Positions 12,642 through 25,400 of a stretch of DNA of 64,000 nucleotides are shown piece by piece; position 1 is the stretch's first letter; every line of letters begins with the position of its first letter. The translations under genes were made by a program, and so were the position numbers. Source of the stretch: Chiua virens (lineage: Eukaryota > Basidiomycota > Agaricomycetes > Boletales > Boletaceae); assembly GCA_019787685.1 (NCBI GenBank), contig JAHNUO010000012.1:124001-188000 (forward strand), in the 5' to 3' direction. Below the pieces are notes generated by a model. It saw only the letters and a list, made by a program, of their open reading frames with translations, was not told the origin of the DNA and ran no database searches.

Positions 12642-12841
12642 TCGCCGTGTGCTGTCCAGCTGCTCGGGTCAGTCAAACTCGGTACCGCCTGAGCTACATC
12701 TCGGGACGCACATCCAGAGGGCTGAGCGCCATTGATTCCGACATTATCTCTCGCTTTCAAACAGGACCAAAAACCTCGTTGTGTGGAGCAGATAACAGAT
12801 TGTAGAGGTGCACTTTCGAGGTTGGACTTCCTGTGCATGTT

Positions 12842-13700
12842 GAGGCCAATAATAGCTGCATCGTTCGGGCCAGATGTTGTACACGTGTAGCCTATGTCAG
12901 GATGATAATCCGAGTCTCACTCCGGAAAACCCACTGCGTCGCCTCGTGCCTTGGTTTACGTAGGCTACTAGGCCACCATCTTACTTATGGAGGCGGAACT
13001 TGTTCCATGACCGTCAGCGTCCTCATCTGTGTAGACTCGTTGCATCACGATACTTGAAGAGCTCGCATCTACTCGGATCCGCAAGACCTTGTCAGACAGG
13101 TGCGCACCTTCTTTGTAAGAGGAATTGCATGAATTATCTCAATCCCCGGGCCCAGCTCAAGTATGTCAAACAGCTGACTCTGCGAACTTGAAAGATATTG
13201 ACAGCTGGTCCTGACAGATCCGTATCTGTGAGGGAGTTCGACCCAAACTCAAGTTCTTGAGTATCCATAGGGTATTCATTTATCTCTGACCTTTTCTCCG
13301 ACACTCATCCATTCTCGGTCCCTCAAATATTACACTTTTGAACCAATCACCTGAAACTCAGAACAATAGCGAACGATACTCTAACAAAATAACATTGCGC
13401 GCAGATGCAAGACAAGACACGAACGCAGAATGAATACAGCAGTATCCTGGAAATCGACACCATGTGTCACTTATAGGTATGTCAGAGACGAGTTGATCAG
13501 AACCCGCGTGCAGGTTGGATCAATGCGTTCCATCTCCACCACTCGACGAAACACAGGACGTGCACCTTGGTATCGAGAACGAAACCCTCAGGGTATCTCG
13601 TCTTATTGGGCCTGCCATATGCTGCTCCGCAATCCTAAGTTTTCGATAGAGACTCGAGGAGGGTATGCTTACCGTCTCGGGAACCCCACCGCTCTGTGGT
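12842..13700. other. intergenic, no clear gene
   Basis: Short ORFs occur on both strands, for example 13717-13520 minus and 13430-13840 plus, but none shows a motif or a conserved-looking exon. It may contain the end of the WD40 transcript and the promoter of the C2-like gene. Confidence 0.3.
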
Positions 13701-13709
13701 TGAGGCGGA

Positions 13710-15678
13710 TCACTCACAGGCGCAGGCGGCGGCTAACGGGACGCCGGCTGTTACGACGTGATGCATGGATTGAAAGGGAAGAAGACATACAGCCTGAGGA
13801 TCCGTTTTGGGTTGTGCTGCCGAATCTTGACCATCGTTAGTATGAGGAAGTTCCGGCGGTTGAGTGGAAGGGATTGGGGTCATAACAGGCAGCGTCCGTC
13901 GCGGCACTCGCTGAAACAAAAGTGTGAGGAAACTTAACCGTTCTTCATCAGGGGGTGCGACATAAACCCGCTGAGGATCTCATGAGATACAGCGTTTGGT
14001 CAAAAAAGAGGAAGCTCACCCGTTCTATCAAAGCAGCCATCGTTGGAGGCTGGTTACGTGGAGGGTTGTCCCGCGGTGGTGACTGCGAGACCACTGGCTC
14101 GGCGGGTGAACTGCTGCTGGGTTTGGCAGAATGTTGACCAGGTTGTTGCTCCGCATCTCTTTTTGTCCTCTTTAGCCAATTCAAACGCAGGAACCGGCTC
14201 TTGGGGGAGTCGATGATCACGGGATGTTCCCCTAAGTGCATCTCTGGAGAGGAGGTAACCTGCTGCGTAGATGATAGTGGAGATACTACATGCGACTCCT
14301 CCATGACTGGTGCATCATTCACAGTCGGATGAACGGAGGATGCAGGGGATGGTGGCTTTGGAGACATCAATGAGGAAACAAAATGGGAATAAAGTAGTCG
14401 CAAACCTGATCAAAATTGAAGGCAGGGGAACTAGTAGGGGCGCTTGTCGGTATCTCGACCTATAGCTTGTGAAAAGTCGTTCGGAAGGAGACAGATGAGC
14501 TCCTACCTCCAGGAGGTCGATGTCATCGTCCTGGCTGTTCGGTCCAGGTTCGTGGTGACCAGATGGCTGGTATGAAGCTATCAGATTGATCGTGGCGACC
14601 ACGGAACAATAAATCGCACCACGTCCGAGTTGTGAGACTTGTCGCTACCAAAGGGCGTATGCTGGCCAGGATCCTCAATAGTAGATACCTGACGGAGAGT
14701 GAGTCGTTGACCAGAGAGTACGACGGACACAGGGATGCTTACAGCACCGAAGATGTCTGGAACGATGGTGGTGAGGTCACGAATGGTGATACTACCGTCT
14801 TGTCGTCCAGTGGCAAGGTGGGTGCAATCCGAAGCGAGAGCGATCGAGCGTATTGGACTGTCTTCCTTGATGATGGGACCAATTTGGGCAAGAGAGGAGG
14901 CATCCAAGAATGAAATTGACGCGCCCGCAAAGGTGGCGATAAATCGTCCATCAGCAGCTAGGGCAATGGAGTAGAAATCGCCTCCATCTACGACGTGCGA
15001 TTCAACGAGGAGTGATCCAGTCGACGCGTTGAATAACTTGACTTTCTTGTCCTCGCAAGCAACGAGTAGTTGCTGCCCATTGTTCGTCCATGTGAGTGCA
15101 GTGACTGGAAAATTACGGGCTGTCTCCGTCTCGATGGTAATCAGTTTTTCACCAGAATGACTATCCACGATGGTGATCGAGCCACCATATTCCGAAGCAG
15201 CGATTCGGTCCCCATCTGGCGAGAATCGAACACTGCTGACCTTGGAGTCCTTGAATTCGACAGGCCCCAGCAGTCGCTTGCCTGTCGAAATACCCCACAC
15301 GCTTATACCCTCGTCAGTGCCTGTCACAAATCGAGTCGAGTCAGGGGACACATCCACGGACGACACCCAGCCTGAATCATGTCCACCCGAGTCCACATGA
15401 CAAACTTTTTCTTGTAACTCTGGATCCCACACACTCGCTCCACCTTCTCCACCATACACGATTCGTTGGCCATCCCGAGATATTGAAACGGCGCTCATGT
15501 CAATTTCCATCTGCTTTGCAATTTCTAGCTGGTCAGAGAGTCGAAATCGTCGAATCCCATCTGAACTTGCAGTCAGAAGATGCTTTCCGTCGAGCGACAG
15601 CGCAACTGCCCAAACCCAACCACCACTGCCTGTGTCGAGGAGCATTTCGCCATCATGATCTTGCTGAGTTGTCAGCAT
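13710..15678 (-). CDS. WD40 beta-propeller protein with disordered tail
   Basis: The first exon from 15678 encodes about 340 residues with seven WD40-like blades: WVWAVALSLDGKHLLTASSD, VSISRDGQRIVYGG, VDVSPDSTRFVTG, VRFSPDGDRIAAS, LTWTNNGQQLLVA, IALAADGRFIATF and IALASDCTHLATG. Later exons encode DDDIDLLEV followed by TSAPTSSPAFNFDQ, then a Ser/Pro-rich tail with a basic patch (RLNWLKRTKRD). Introns at 14460-14506, 14356-14405 and 13911-14019 are clear; the join near 14580-14640 is not. Family proteins act as protein-binding scaffolds. The acidic DDDIDLLE segment and the tail are typical of this agaric group. Adjacent C2-like and CHAT genes suggest a shared theme but not a proven pathway. Confidence 0.75.
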
Positions 15679-15834
15679 AGTCTAGTTCCTCGGATCACTA
15701 CCCACCAGTCTTCGTCTGCGACGTCATCTCAGTCATGGTTTGAAAGCGTCAAGATGTCAAGGAGAGAGGCCTTCAATGTTTTGGTTTACGTCGGTGCGCA
15801 TTACAAGCGTGTAGGCACCTCGTGTCTTTAGCGC

Positions 15835-18260
15835 CTACTTTTATGTAAGTAATCGGGTCCTTGCTGAAAATGGTCTTCCGTCCTTTGTCCAGAAATCATT
15901 TTACAACCACATCTCTGATCTGCGCTCACACTCCAGGACCTTTTCAGGTGCGCCGTCACTACAGGTGACAATGGATGTACGTCTGAATCAGTGCTCATCT
16001 CAACTCGTAACTCAAACCGCGTCAACATCTCATTCAGGTGTTTCAAATGGGCTCCGTCTTCTTCGAATAGCGGCTCGGACTCACAAAGATCTTGGACGAC
16101 TATTCATCATGGACGAACGCACCTCGCTCTAACTGGACTTGGTCGTGCCCTTCGGTGCACGTTTGGTGCGAACCTCGAATGGTGAGTCCACACGTACCTC
16201 CACCCTTACTGTACCCTGATCCTAGTATTTCCCTTTGGGCTGGTAGCTTGGCTGGTCGGACTTCCCCAACGTGCAAAGTCTTTCTTCCTGTTGTTTATTC
16301 ACAAGATCCCATTTTCTCCTGGGAGTGAATCAATTTACTTGCTAGTGGTCTTCACCACTCACCGAGTCTCCGGTAGTTGCAGTTGCGGTAAACTGCTCGT
16401 TATCGAATTGAACCCATTTTTTAACGAACGAGGGATAAGTGCTTCATCGTGCTCATTCTTGTCCCATCCAAGGTCTACAACCTCTGTCACTTGCTTTTAT
16501 TCTGATTTTCCTTTGTCGGATGATACGTCGAACTTGAAACGATATCCCAAGCCGAAAGGTGGACAGAAGACGAGCAACCTTCTCGCGGATGTACAGGATT
16601 CAGACTCGCCGTACGAGGGAAAGATGGTCTATTCAAACGACCTGAATGCAGTAGGTTTCTCTATCTACACCCCTACAGGTCTCCGCGCGGCATTGTCCCC
16701 TCGAATGACCCTAGCAAAGTCGAGAACAACCTGGCGCATTGGGTGGGTGTTGTTCATCGACGATGCCCCGCGCGACCTCTGAATAAGTTCTCCGGGAATC
16801 CAACGCATCTAGGTTGTCCCATTCTTCCCACTCCCATCTATCCCCAAGCTCTGGCACTCCCTCCGAAATTGGCACTACTTTGGGAACCCTAATGACCTCG
16901 AAATCGCCGAGGGCTGACCTCACTACAGTTCAATGTGTGTCAAGACGCGTCAGAAGGATTATTGTCGCAGCGTCATACCTTTGCCGTGTCTCGCCTGTTG
17001 CTTGATACTTCGCGACATCGAGGAGCGACATCGTCGACAAGTGTGCGTCACGTTCTTGAGGATGCAACTCGACGTCGACCCCAAGGCTGCTGTCTTCTAG
17101 GCCGTTAGGTACAGACGTCGTCTCACTGTATAGGACCTGCGTCCTATCCCAATCGCATCCGGGATCATACATCAACGAAGGTCGATCCGATCGTCTACGT
17201 CTTGGTTTTCCAGACTAGAAAGTATTCGTATTCTGTGTGAGTGCATGACGATCGTATTCAGTGAAGAACGACACCTACCCGTGACCTCTCCCATGCGACG
17301 TTTTCAACTCGTGCACCCCATGGCATGGGTGTGTGAATCCCTCTTTAGCGTTGCCATGTGTATGAATGGGATGTGTGATTGAACTGCTACTTGTCATCCT
17401 TGGTGTTTGATGCATTTTATAAGTCGCGTCGAGGACCATCATCCGAGGTGAGTCAAGTGTCTTCGGACATCTTGACATATTGTGACCCTTGATGAGTCGT
17501 TGACCTCCGGGACCGATGACTCGAACTGCCTCGTTATAGTATCCGACACGGACTCGGAAATTTTAGACTGCCGATTTAGCCACTCTGACAATGCATTGGT
17601 GTGAATTGGCTCATGCGAACATGACCATCAACTTTTAGGTACACAGTCATTCAGGTCGAACTTGAAGGGATCTACCAAGAGACTAGTATAAGCGGCCTTA
17701 CCGTCCGAGTTCGAGTCGTAACTATGGCTGTGCTTGTGATTTACTTGATTTGCTTATGGCACAGATGATAGCACTCCGAGTCAACGTCTACAACAAAATA
17801 CATACTTGAGTTTCCACGATCGCGGGCCCCGCTGGAGCTATATATACTCCTGGTCTCCGATACTGTGCGAATATAACCCCGGCTGTGCGGAGACCGAAAC
17901 GTCAAAGAATCATCGGCCCCCAAGTCCACTGCGGCTGGCCGGCTGGGATCACAAATACTTCCATGTCACTGTCTTCAAAGCAACAAGGCCAAGGTAATGG
18001 AAAGGTGTAATATGCAAACTATGTACCTGGTAAATCGAGCCCTGCGATCGGTGCAAACCACGCTTTCGGATCCTAGCATGTGAACGTTGATTGGGGGTTG
18101 AGTTATTGCTTGCTTTCCGCAGTACATCCGTCAGTACCCTCAGTCGTATCCCTCAGACCTCGCATTCTTTGGCACATCACCAAGTTAGTGGGAGAGATCA
18201 GGGGATCTGACACGGAGACTTCCTACCACTGTTCATCATCGTTTTCGTTGTCGCACGAAC
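15835..18260. other. long stretch without a recognised gene
   Basis: A possible minus-strand gene at 17175-16711 (segments MSLLDVAKYQATGE and DRWEWEEWDNLDALD) is the only coding-looking part. It has no recognised domain and the join between its segments is unclear. A plus-strand ORF at 16291-16782 lacks family features. The rest (17250-18260) shows nothing I can support. Confidence 0.3.
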
Positions 18261-18930
18261 GATCCTCATCGAGGACCAGCGCCACTCGCTTCAAGGAGAG
18301 TCGCGGTCTTCGTACATCGCTCCTTCAACTGTGAGGAGAGCGAGAAAGTGGGAATACCTTGCAGAATTGACGCAGATGGCATGTACCGGGCAGTCGGGTC
18401 ACGTGCCCGAGACCCCAGCGAGCTACAAGGAGCCAGAATGGGAAATGGAGGCCCATGAAGGCCCAGGGAGTGGTGCGTGCGTGCGCTGAAATGGGCGAGG
18501 ACGAGCGAGGAAGCGGTGCCTCTCGCTTGTTCGATGACCTTGTACTTTGGCTCCGCTCGTACTACCTCACTACACCAAAGTCCGTCCTGTAAAGCACTCA
18601 GCTCATACACCTCCCCGCGACAAACAGCCCCTGAGGCGTGTCCAGCATGGTCAAGGGGAAGATCCAATGTCCCAGTCGCAGACACCCTTTCTGCATGATC
18701 TGAGTGACGCCACACCTGTTCGTCCACCATGACAGTGATCTTTCTGTCGAGTACCCGGCTTGCCCCGAACGACAAGTCCGTTTGTGCGCACACTTGCCGA
18801 AGGTTGAGTATCAGGCGCTGCCAGATGATCCAGAGAACTGGACCTGTGAATCGGCGGCATATGAGTCCGGAGACTTCGCACCACCGTTGGTAATACGCAT
18901 GTTTCTGCAATAAACTCTTTTGGATCCTTT

Positions 18931-20210
18931 TCACCATCTTGAGCGTGACGTGGAGGCACAGGGGAGTGTGATTCGCACCTGATTGTAAAGTATCCTGATC
19001 ATGACCAGGGTGAGAAACAGAGGATGCCGTATCTCGACACAACATACCAGCATACCGCATACCAAGGTGAACAACACAATGAATGTAGCTGTCTGCTTGC
19101 TCGTCAGACTGAGATTCCAAGGATTATCAGAATTCTCACAACATAGAACAGTAACGCTAGGAAGAACGGTCAACATGAAGTGAACGCAAAAGTTTTATTT
19201 CCTCACTATCTCGTGCGAGAAGACGAACCAACTTCGATGGGCGGATACCACGAGAACGTCGAATCGTTTTGAATAGGGAACTACATACGACTGCGAATAC
19301 AATGTTGTCGAGAACGAGTCTGTTTTCCGTGAGAACGACTGTGATGACCATTAATTACCGTGATTCGTCCACACGGCTATCATTATTGGCCGCCAACGAA
19401 CCCATGTTGCAGCGCGGCCATTGATACGTCAGGAGGGCAAACCTAAATGATTAGCTACAAGGTCAAAGAAATGGGACCAAGGGGTAACAGAAAAAGGGGT
19501 GACATACGAGGTGCCAGTCTAAAGCATACACCAGCTTCGTTTAGATATGGGACAGGAGAAGCTGCCAAAAGTTGTGATATAAATATTGATCTAGAGTGAT
19601 CCCAGTCCTCACGTAGAAACTTTGAGCTCGATTAAAGTAACACCACGAGGGCTAATGACCCATACTATCATCAAGGGCACTGCGAACATGAGCTCGAAAT
19701 TCAAGATTGCACGGGCGCGCACTACAACTAGAGCTATGCTTTCCTGTCAAAACAAGTGCTCGAATCAGACTGCAACATACTCAATTTCGCCAGAATTGAA
19801 AAGACTACGACGTTTAGTTGGAATATATCACAGAACTGGAGTACGAGTGATGAGCCCCAGAGGCGATGGAGGAGCCGTAAAATATACCTTTTGGGAACCG
19901 TGACTTAGATAGCCAGTGGACGTTTGTCCCATCAAATTCTCGTATCGGTTGAGTAGAAGAAGAGTCTCGCCCATTATCCATTGAGAACCCCAGATGTGTG
20001 TATCTCCACGGGTGAAGGCGTACCTCGAGGGGGAACGTAAGAAAATAATCGTAAATGAGAAGAGAATTGCCTGCGAAAGCAAACGACCTTGATCGAAGAC
20101 AAAACCAAAGATATCAGATAAAAGAAGTGATCGAAGTTCAAACACGCACTTGCGAACGAACAACTAGTCCAAAAAGGCTGGCGACACCGACATGGCTGGG
20201 CAGATAACAT
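18931..20210 (-). CDS. possible DUF6533-type membrane protein
   Basis: Minus-strand fragments in the right order resemble fungal DUF6533 multi-pass proteins: WGSQWIMGETLLLLNRY near 19960, a hydrophobic exon near 19700, then LDNIVFAVVCSSLFKTIRRS with LVRLLARDS near 19250-19300, and a hydrophobic TATFIVLFTLVCGMLVCC segment near 19060. In that family a W-x-x-x-K..LY.L.RY stretch opens the protein and a D..VF..T..KT motif precedes the last helices. Exon borders were not solved and some pieces may be non-coding. An open frame at 19120-18266 may be its continuation or chance. Confidence 0.35.
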
Positions 20211-20214
20211 CTCG

Positions 20215-21440
20215 ACTAACCGTTTATCCGAATCCTAATATCACGGCATGTGCAGTTGCTCGCAAATAGAATTCATAGCGGGCTGCGCCACTAAGCATGC
20301 GACATTCAAGTCGTGTGTCGACTGAATAGCGTGAGGCAGTGTGTTAAGGTTCAAGTTGTACATTGTACAAGCGATGCGACTGCAAACAACCTACAAGGTA
20401 ATACTCAGAATATGAGTCCCAGCCGACACTTACCGGACGGCGACCGCACGCCTTCCTGTCAAGTCGAAGCGCGACATCAACAGATCAACGGTGCCAGTCG
20501 CGCAAAGTGGCCCACAGCAGTCTATTTTCATCATGGAACATCTGGCACGGCTCGTGCGCAGATTCCGCGTTGGGAACGCATTATAATATGAATGCCGCCC
20601 ATAAGTACGGATATGTTTACTTTGTATTGCAGCGGAAGTTTCCTGTCCATGTTACCTTCAACGTCATCCTCGTGTATTCAAACGTGTCCCTGTGGCTGCA
20701 TAGAGTTTTGAATAACGCCAGAATAGTTCTAGTTTCACTGAGCGAGTGAATGATCCATACATAATCCTGGGGACGACGCTCACCAAAGGGAAGTGTCCCG
20801 CCTAGTCAGAAACCACATTCGGATTCATTCGAACATCTGCCGGAAGAGCTAACACCAACGCCAGGGAAAGTTGAACGTATCGTTCAATCCCCTCAACGAT
20901 GCCAAGTCGTCTGGGTCGATCACGAAAGCTCAGGAAAGGGGCAGTCCCACCACCCCGTATCCTCACAGGTCCGTCCGGCGTGTCGAGCGAGACTCCTAGA
21001 CGCGGTGGTGTAGCCATTGACGAGTCTAGCAGACTCCAAAGCGTCAGTGCCGACGTTGAGCGCGAAGTCACGACCGGTATGGTTGACAACGTGCCAACAC
21101 GGCGCATGCAATCCCTCTTCCGATGACCTGCATCTCAATCGTCCAATTACTGTCGATGATTATTTGGTACGTTGGCGACAGAGACGTGACCACCATCAAT
21201 TTATCTCAAGTTATTCATGTTGTCAGCTATACTTTCCGACATCACCAATCCGGAGGATAGATCGAGCGAGTCCTAAAGTCGTGTTAATCACATCCTAGTC
21301 GTCTAAAACCCAACCCAAGATCAGCTCCCGCAAGGAACAAACATAATGCAACGCACCAATACCGTCGTTCGCAATATCCACATAAAGACAGCAACGTGAG
21401 CATGACAATGAAAACAATACCGACAAGCAAGATAAAAAAA
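20215..21440. other. no recognised gene
   Basis: Overlapping short ORFs exist on both strands (20507-20749 plus, 20899-21126 plus, 21107-20802 minus). None has a recognised motif. The far end, next to 21440, is the 3' flank of UBA2. Confidence 0.3.
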
Positions 21441-21446
21441 ACACCA

Positions 21447-23929
21447 TCAATCGATCTCGATCACATCCTCGCTCTCCATCTTGTCAGCAGCACTGTCCAA
21501 CATCACCAGGCCGTCCTCCTCCAGCCGTCGTTTTTTGCCTGGACTCCCAAACTCGGTCGACGAAGGGCCGTTTGTCTTTGCCCGCTTCGGCAACGGCGCG
21601 ACCTCGGCGACATCGTCGTCGGGTGCGGACCGCTTCCGAGATGGCACGGGCACAGGCGTCGACGGTCGCGGATGGAAGGGCGGCTTCGGCAACGACGAAG
21701 GCAACATCAACGCCGGTGCATCGTTCGAATGGTTCGGTCTACACAAATCCCGGTCACAAGACAGAAATGTCCCACCATGACATCACTCACGGAAGCTCGC
21801 ACAAGGCGACCGCGATCGTGCCCCACTCCCCTTCTTCGTCGACGATCGTCAAAAACTTGCCCCGAGTCACGCCGAGGCTCTCCAGCGTGCGGTCGTTGTT
21901 GTCGTCCCAGTCTGGGTCGCTCAGTACGCGTTTGTCCTCGTACACGCTGACATCTCGTTTTCCGGTTCCTCGCCCTTCCCCTTCGCCGTCCCCGAGGATA
22001 CCGTCGAGGAGCTCGCCCAGTGTTACACGTGAAGGATCGCACTGTACTTTTGCATACGTGTCTCTGCAGACCCCACATCTAGGGTTGGGAGGACAAAGAT
22101 TGACCGTGCTGAGCGGAACGGCCGGTTTGAACTGCAGGTGGACGTTCTTGAGTGAGGCGTAAGATTTGCGCAAGAGGTGCAAAGCTTGTAAGACAATCAA
22201 TCCCGATATGATAGCATTCGTAGTGGCGATGGCGGGAATAATGTTACCAGCCATCTCTATTCACAAGCGTCAGCAGAGCGTTGATCGCGGAGCTCGGGAC
22301 GATGGTACCTTTGACTTCCCAACGTGTCTTCCGCTCAATATAATAAGCAGCAGAGCGGAGATTGGATGCAGCAGTGACAAAATCGAGTGTATCGTCGTCA
22401 TCTTTGTCGAATGAAATGGTTTCTTCTCCGGCACGCACGCGCGATGCTAAGCGGTTGGTACTGAGTGTCTGACGTCAAAGGAAGATCGACTGTAAAAGGA
22501 GAGAAGAGTACCTTGACACGAAGAGGGTAAGATTGTCATGAAGAGTCAGCGCGCGCTGATCCTTCAAACCACCATTTCTATTGGACGGAGGGGCTGGCTT
22601 TGTCGGCCCCCCATTAACATAACCATTGACTTGTCCCTTGGAGTGTGAAGACGATACAACATTTTTGGAGGGTTCTTTTACCACAAAAGTGCCAACCACA
22701 ATGGCGTCAAAGTCGAGGGGTGTTGGCTTTTCTCTTGAACGCCACATGTCCGGCATAGATAACAGGTTTTTGATATCGGCACGGAAGACCTCATCGTATG
22801 GAATGAGTCCCATATTATGCACTTTCAACGAGACAACACACCTTTTGAAATACAGTCTTGGCAGCGTCATCCGTTGTCTCCGCGGAGTGCAGCGCTTTGC
22901 GAACAGCTTTGTACGCCAAGGCTTCTTTTCGCAAAGCCGCGATCTCTTGTGCTGGAATACGTGAGTGGGTATCATGACTGGAGGGACCAAGGATGCCAAC
23001 CGTTTTCACCCTGCTTCTCAGCCTCGTCCAATTCAGCCCCACCGTCTTCTTCCTCTCCGAATAATTGACTGTAGGTGCGTCGGATGAGTGAGAAAAAGAA
23101 ACAAGGTATTGCATTGGCTCACGGAAGGAGATAGCTTTTGGCCCAGACGATGCAGTGGATGGGTTGCGAAGGAGTTGACCGGATAGTGCAAACGGGAAAC
23201 GATTTTGGGGTCGGTTTCGTTACACAATCGAAACATTCTGTGCGATCCTAATGGCCATGTGTGTGGAGTTTGGCGTTCGTTGGAGACGACGAACCTTGAG
23301 AAGAGGCTGAACTTGACCAAGGTATCCGGCTGTACCCGACTCGACGAGCGGAATACCCGCTGCCATACACATCTTGTTCACATGTCGTCGCGCGTCTGGT
23401 TCAGAGTCAGTCGTCGAGAATGGGTAGTTGAAGGGTAGGTTGACCCACCGAGGTTGTCGAGCGCGTTGAGGACGATGTCAAAGGATTGGAACCACTCGAT
23501 ATCGAAATGAGGCTCTTTGATGTTGGCGTGGATCGGGTGAATGTGAACCTTGGGATTGAAGGCGCCTGCAGTTTGAGCTGCTACCTGTCACGAGAGGCTG
23601 TCAACCAGAGCTGAACTGAAGCCCAAGAGCGGCGCACCATGGCTTTGCTGTGCTTGACATCCTTCTTCCTAAAGAGAAACTGCCTGTTCAAATTAGAGAG
23701 GTCTATGGTATCGAGGTCCAAGAGCGTGATGTGACCGAAGCCAGTCAAGACGACGTTCTTTACTAGGAGAAAAGGGTATTAGGAGGTGCGACGAGCGTAA
23801 AGAGCAAGACAGACGCAGTTCGCAACCAATTCCACCTGCTCCGACCAACAAAACCTTGGTGTGGGCCAGCCGAGACACGAGTTCAGTGCCGAGAATTGCC
23901 TCGGCGTGGGCATAGCGAGTGTTGGCCAT
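21447..23929 (-). CDS. UBA2: SUMO-activating enzyme subunit 2
   Basis: E1 subunit that, with AOS1, adenylates SUMO and carries it as a thioester, in the nucleus. Eleven exons join cleanly from the ATG at 23929. Seen in order: [12 protein letters not shown] (ATP-binding glycine loop); [18 protein letters not shown] (nucleotide-binding aspartate and arginine); [29 protein letters not shown] with CGVC much later (zinc cysteines); PVCTIRSTP with the catalytic cysteine, then PIHCIVWAK; a ubiquitin-fold part with [15 protein letters not shown]; and a basic tail ([15 protein letters not shown]) ending VIEID. The tail fits a nuclear signal and the usual acidic SUMO-site end. The gene appears intact. 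It starts 53 bp after the stop of the next gene on the same strand. Confidence 0.95.
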
Positions 23930-23982
23930 GAAAAACGAGCGCGACTGTCACGCGTCTATCATTCGTCACGCTAATACTACCA

Positions 23983-24558
23983 CTAATGCTTCCACCCTAA
24001 TTCATGTCCATTGTCCATCATTGGCTCTACAAACCCTCGGAACATCCACAAGCATCCATTTTCTTGTGACCAGCGCATGCCATAGCCCACAGAGACCCTC
24101 ACTTCGTACACCAGCACCTGATGTGGCAGCCAGTGCAAATTCCGCCACGTCGCATCGTCCATCACCTTGTCAAACAGCACTCGCGCCCGTCCGTTGATCG
24201 TTGCAACTGGTCCCTTGGGTTGTCCTCCCCACCATCCAACCCCATCACCCGATCTATGTGCATGTTTTGACCATGCTTTCGCACCCGCTGTGAGCCCAGA
24301 GTTCGTGGCCGAGGCCGTGAACGCCGAAAGGCACTCTTGGCGTGTAGGCGGGTCTGAGCCCAGTGCAGAGCCAGTCGTATATGCGAGACCGTGTAGGAGG
24401 TGTTTGGACAGCGGATTGGTTTCCATTTCTGCTTCAAGGGTAGGCTGGTCGCCGCGGGCAAGCAAGTCCTGGATACGAGCACGCTCCGCTACAGCGCTGA
24501 GGAGCTCTTGCATATTGTGACATCGCGGGATGGGTAGCGTGATCAATGAAGAGACCAT
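23983..24558 (-). CDS. conserved fungal protein of unknown function
   Basis: A single-exon reading frame of 191 residues (or about 176 if the second methionine, MQELLSAVAERAR, is used). Conserved-looking blocks are ALGSDPPTRQECLSAF, WSKHAHRSGDGVGWWGG, VEVRVSVGYGMRWS-like sequence, WMFRGFVEPMMDNGH and the end ELGWKH. There are no transmembrane segments or signal peptide. I recall proteins with this C-terminal pattern in other agaricomycetes but know no function. It lies tail-to-head with UBA2, and a decayed copy of both genes lies at 56,623-60,886, so the two have been duplicated as one unit. Confidence 0.7.
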   Translation of the reverse strand: MVSSLITLPIPRCHNMQELLSAVAERARIQDLLARGDQPTLEAEMETNPLSKHLLHGLAYTTGSALGSDPPTRQECLSAFTASATNSGLTAGAKAWSKHAHRSGDGVGWWGGQPKGPVATINGRARVLFDKVMDDATWRNLHWLPHQVLVYEVRVSVGYGMRWSQENGCLWMFRGFVEPMMDNGHELGWKH

Positions 24559-24630
24559 AGTATGTTATGATCAATATCTATTCAAGCTCCGCGTTGTTAA
24601 CTATAGAAGACTCGACTTGGGCGGCGCAAC

Positions 24631-24903
24631 CTAACCTTCTATCTTCCAGCGCTGGATTACCGGCTTCAATATTCCCTGTGGATGATCGTTGGCTTCGTAT
24701 AAACGGGTTCCCGGCAATACCGCTGCAGTGCATCTGGACACTGTAACTTGTTAGCGCCGATCAAATGTCAACGGGAGCCATGCCAGCTCACCATTCGACT
24801 CGGCTAGCCGGGTAGCCTCAATGACGATACCGATTGTATCAGCGAATCTCACGGGGTCATGTGGCGTGTTTGCTAGCTCAAGTCCTATTCTGAGCACGAA
24901 CAT
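24631..24903 (-). CDS. 75-residue spliced small gene, unknown function
   Basis: Two exons (24903-24792 and 24746-24631) joined across a 45-bp GTGAGC..AAG intron give 75 residues starting MFVLRIGLELANTPHDP and ending VIQRWKIEG. The intron splits a codon cleanly and the branch-like GCTAAC lies close to the acceptor, which supports a real gene. The first exon has one amphipathic stretch (DTIGIVIEATRLAES). No family recognised. It lies upstream of, and on the same strand as, the 191-residue gene. Confidence 0.5.
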
Positions 24904-24984
24904 GGTGCTCAAGTGACGAACAACGACGAGCGCGCTGCCGCCTCATCTCGACTCTTTATGTAGAGAATCTAAGTAACATTCCTA

Positions 24985-25400
24985 TCAAAAGTCCAAGATG
25001 ATCTCGTACTACAGTTCAAGACACTGACGGGATGGACCATGACACTTCCGCAAGCTGGAAGAAGTCATGTCGCGTCATGTGCGTCAAGCCCGTTCCAAAC
25101 GATCCACACACCTGCCGTGAGAGGCAAGTCGTCGTTATTCCCCCTTTCCTTTGCTAATACGGTGCTCAACGACCGGAAACCGTGGTTTATGATCAGGTTG
25201 TGGGGGGACGTTTGTGAAAGCGTTGGCTCCGTCGATACGCGTGTTCTTCACCGGGGAGAATACATATGCGGGAGGGTGTCGTGACCCCTCCTGCGGCACA
25301 TTGTCTGCCCTCGCGATAACGTTCCCTCTACTTCTCGCCCCAAGGGTGCTGAGCCGCGCCGCTAAAAGAGGATCACATCTCTGAGTCCCTGTAGTTTCTG
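24985..25400 (+). pseudogene. fragment of tandem family (copy 0)
   Basis: Nucleotide-level match to the 3' half of the intact copy at 27196: the run through CTCGT.CTACAGTTCA, TGTCGCGT.ATGCG and CACACCTGCCG, then the 3' exon with GACGTTTGTGAA. The reading frame is broken in several places. The tail ends with the same CTAAAAGAGGAT and GCCAGCGCGA motifs as copies 1 and 2, so the duplicated unit includes downstream sequence. Confidence 0.6.

Noticed and set aside
21572..22162. Plus-strand ORFs rich in Ser and Arg
   Set aside because: They are antisense to UBA2 exons 10 and 11.
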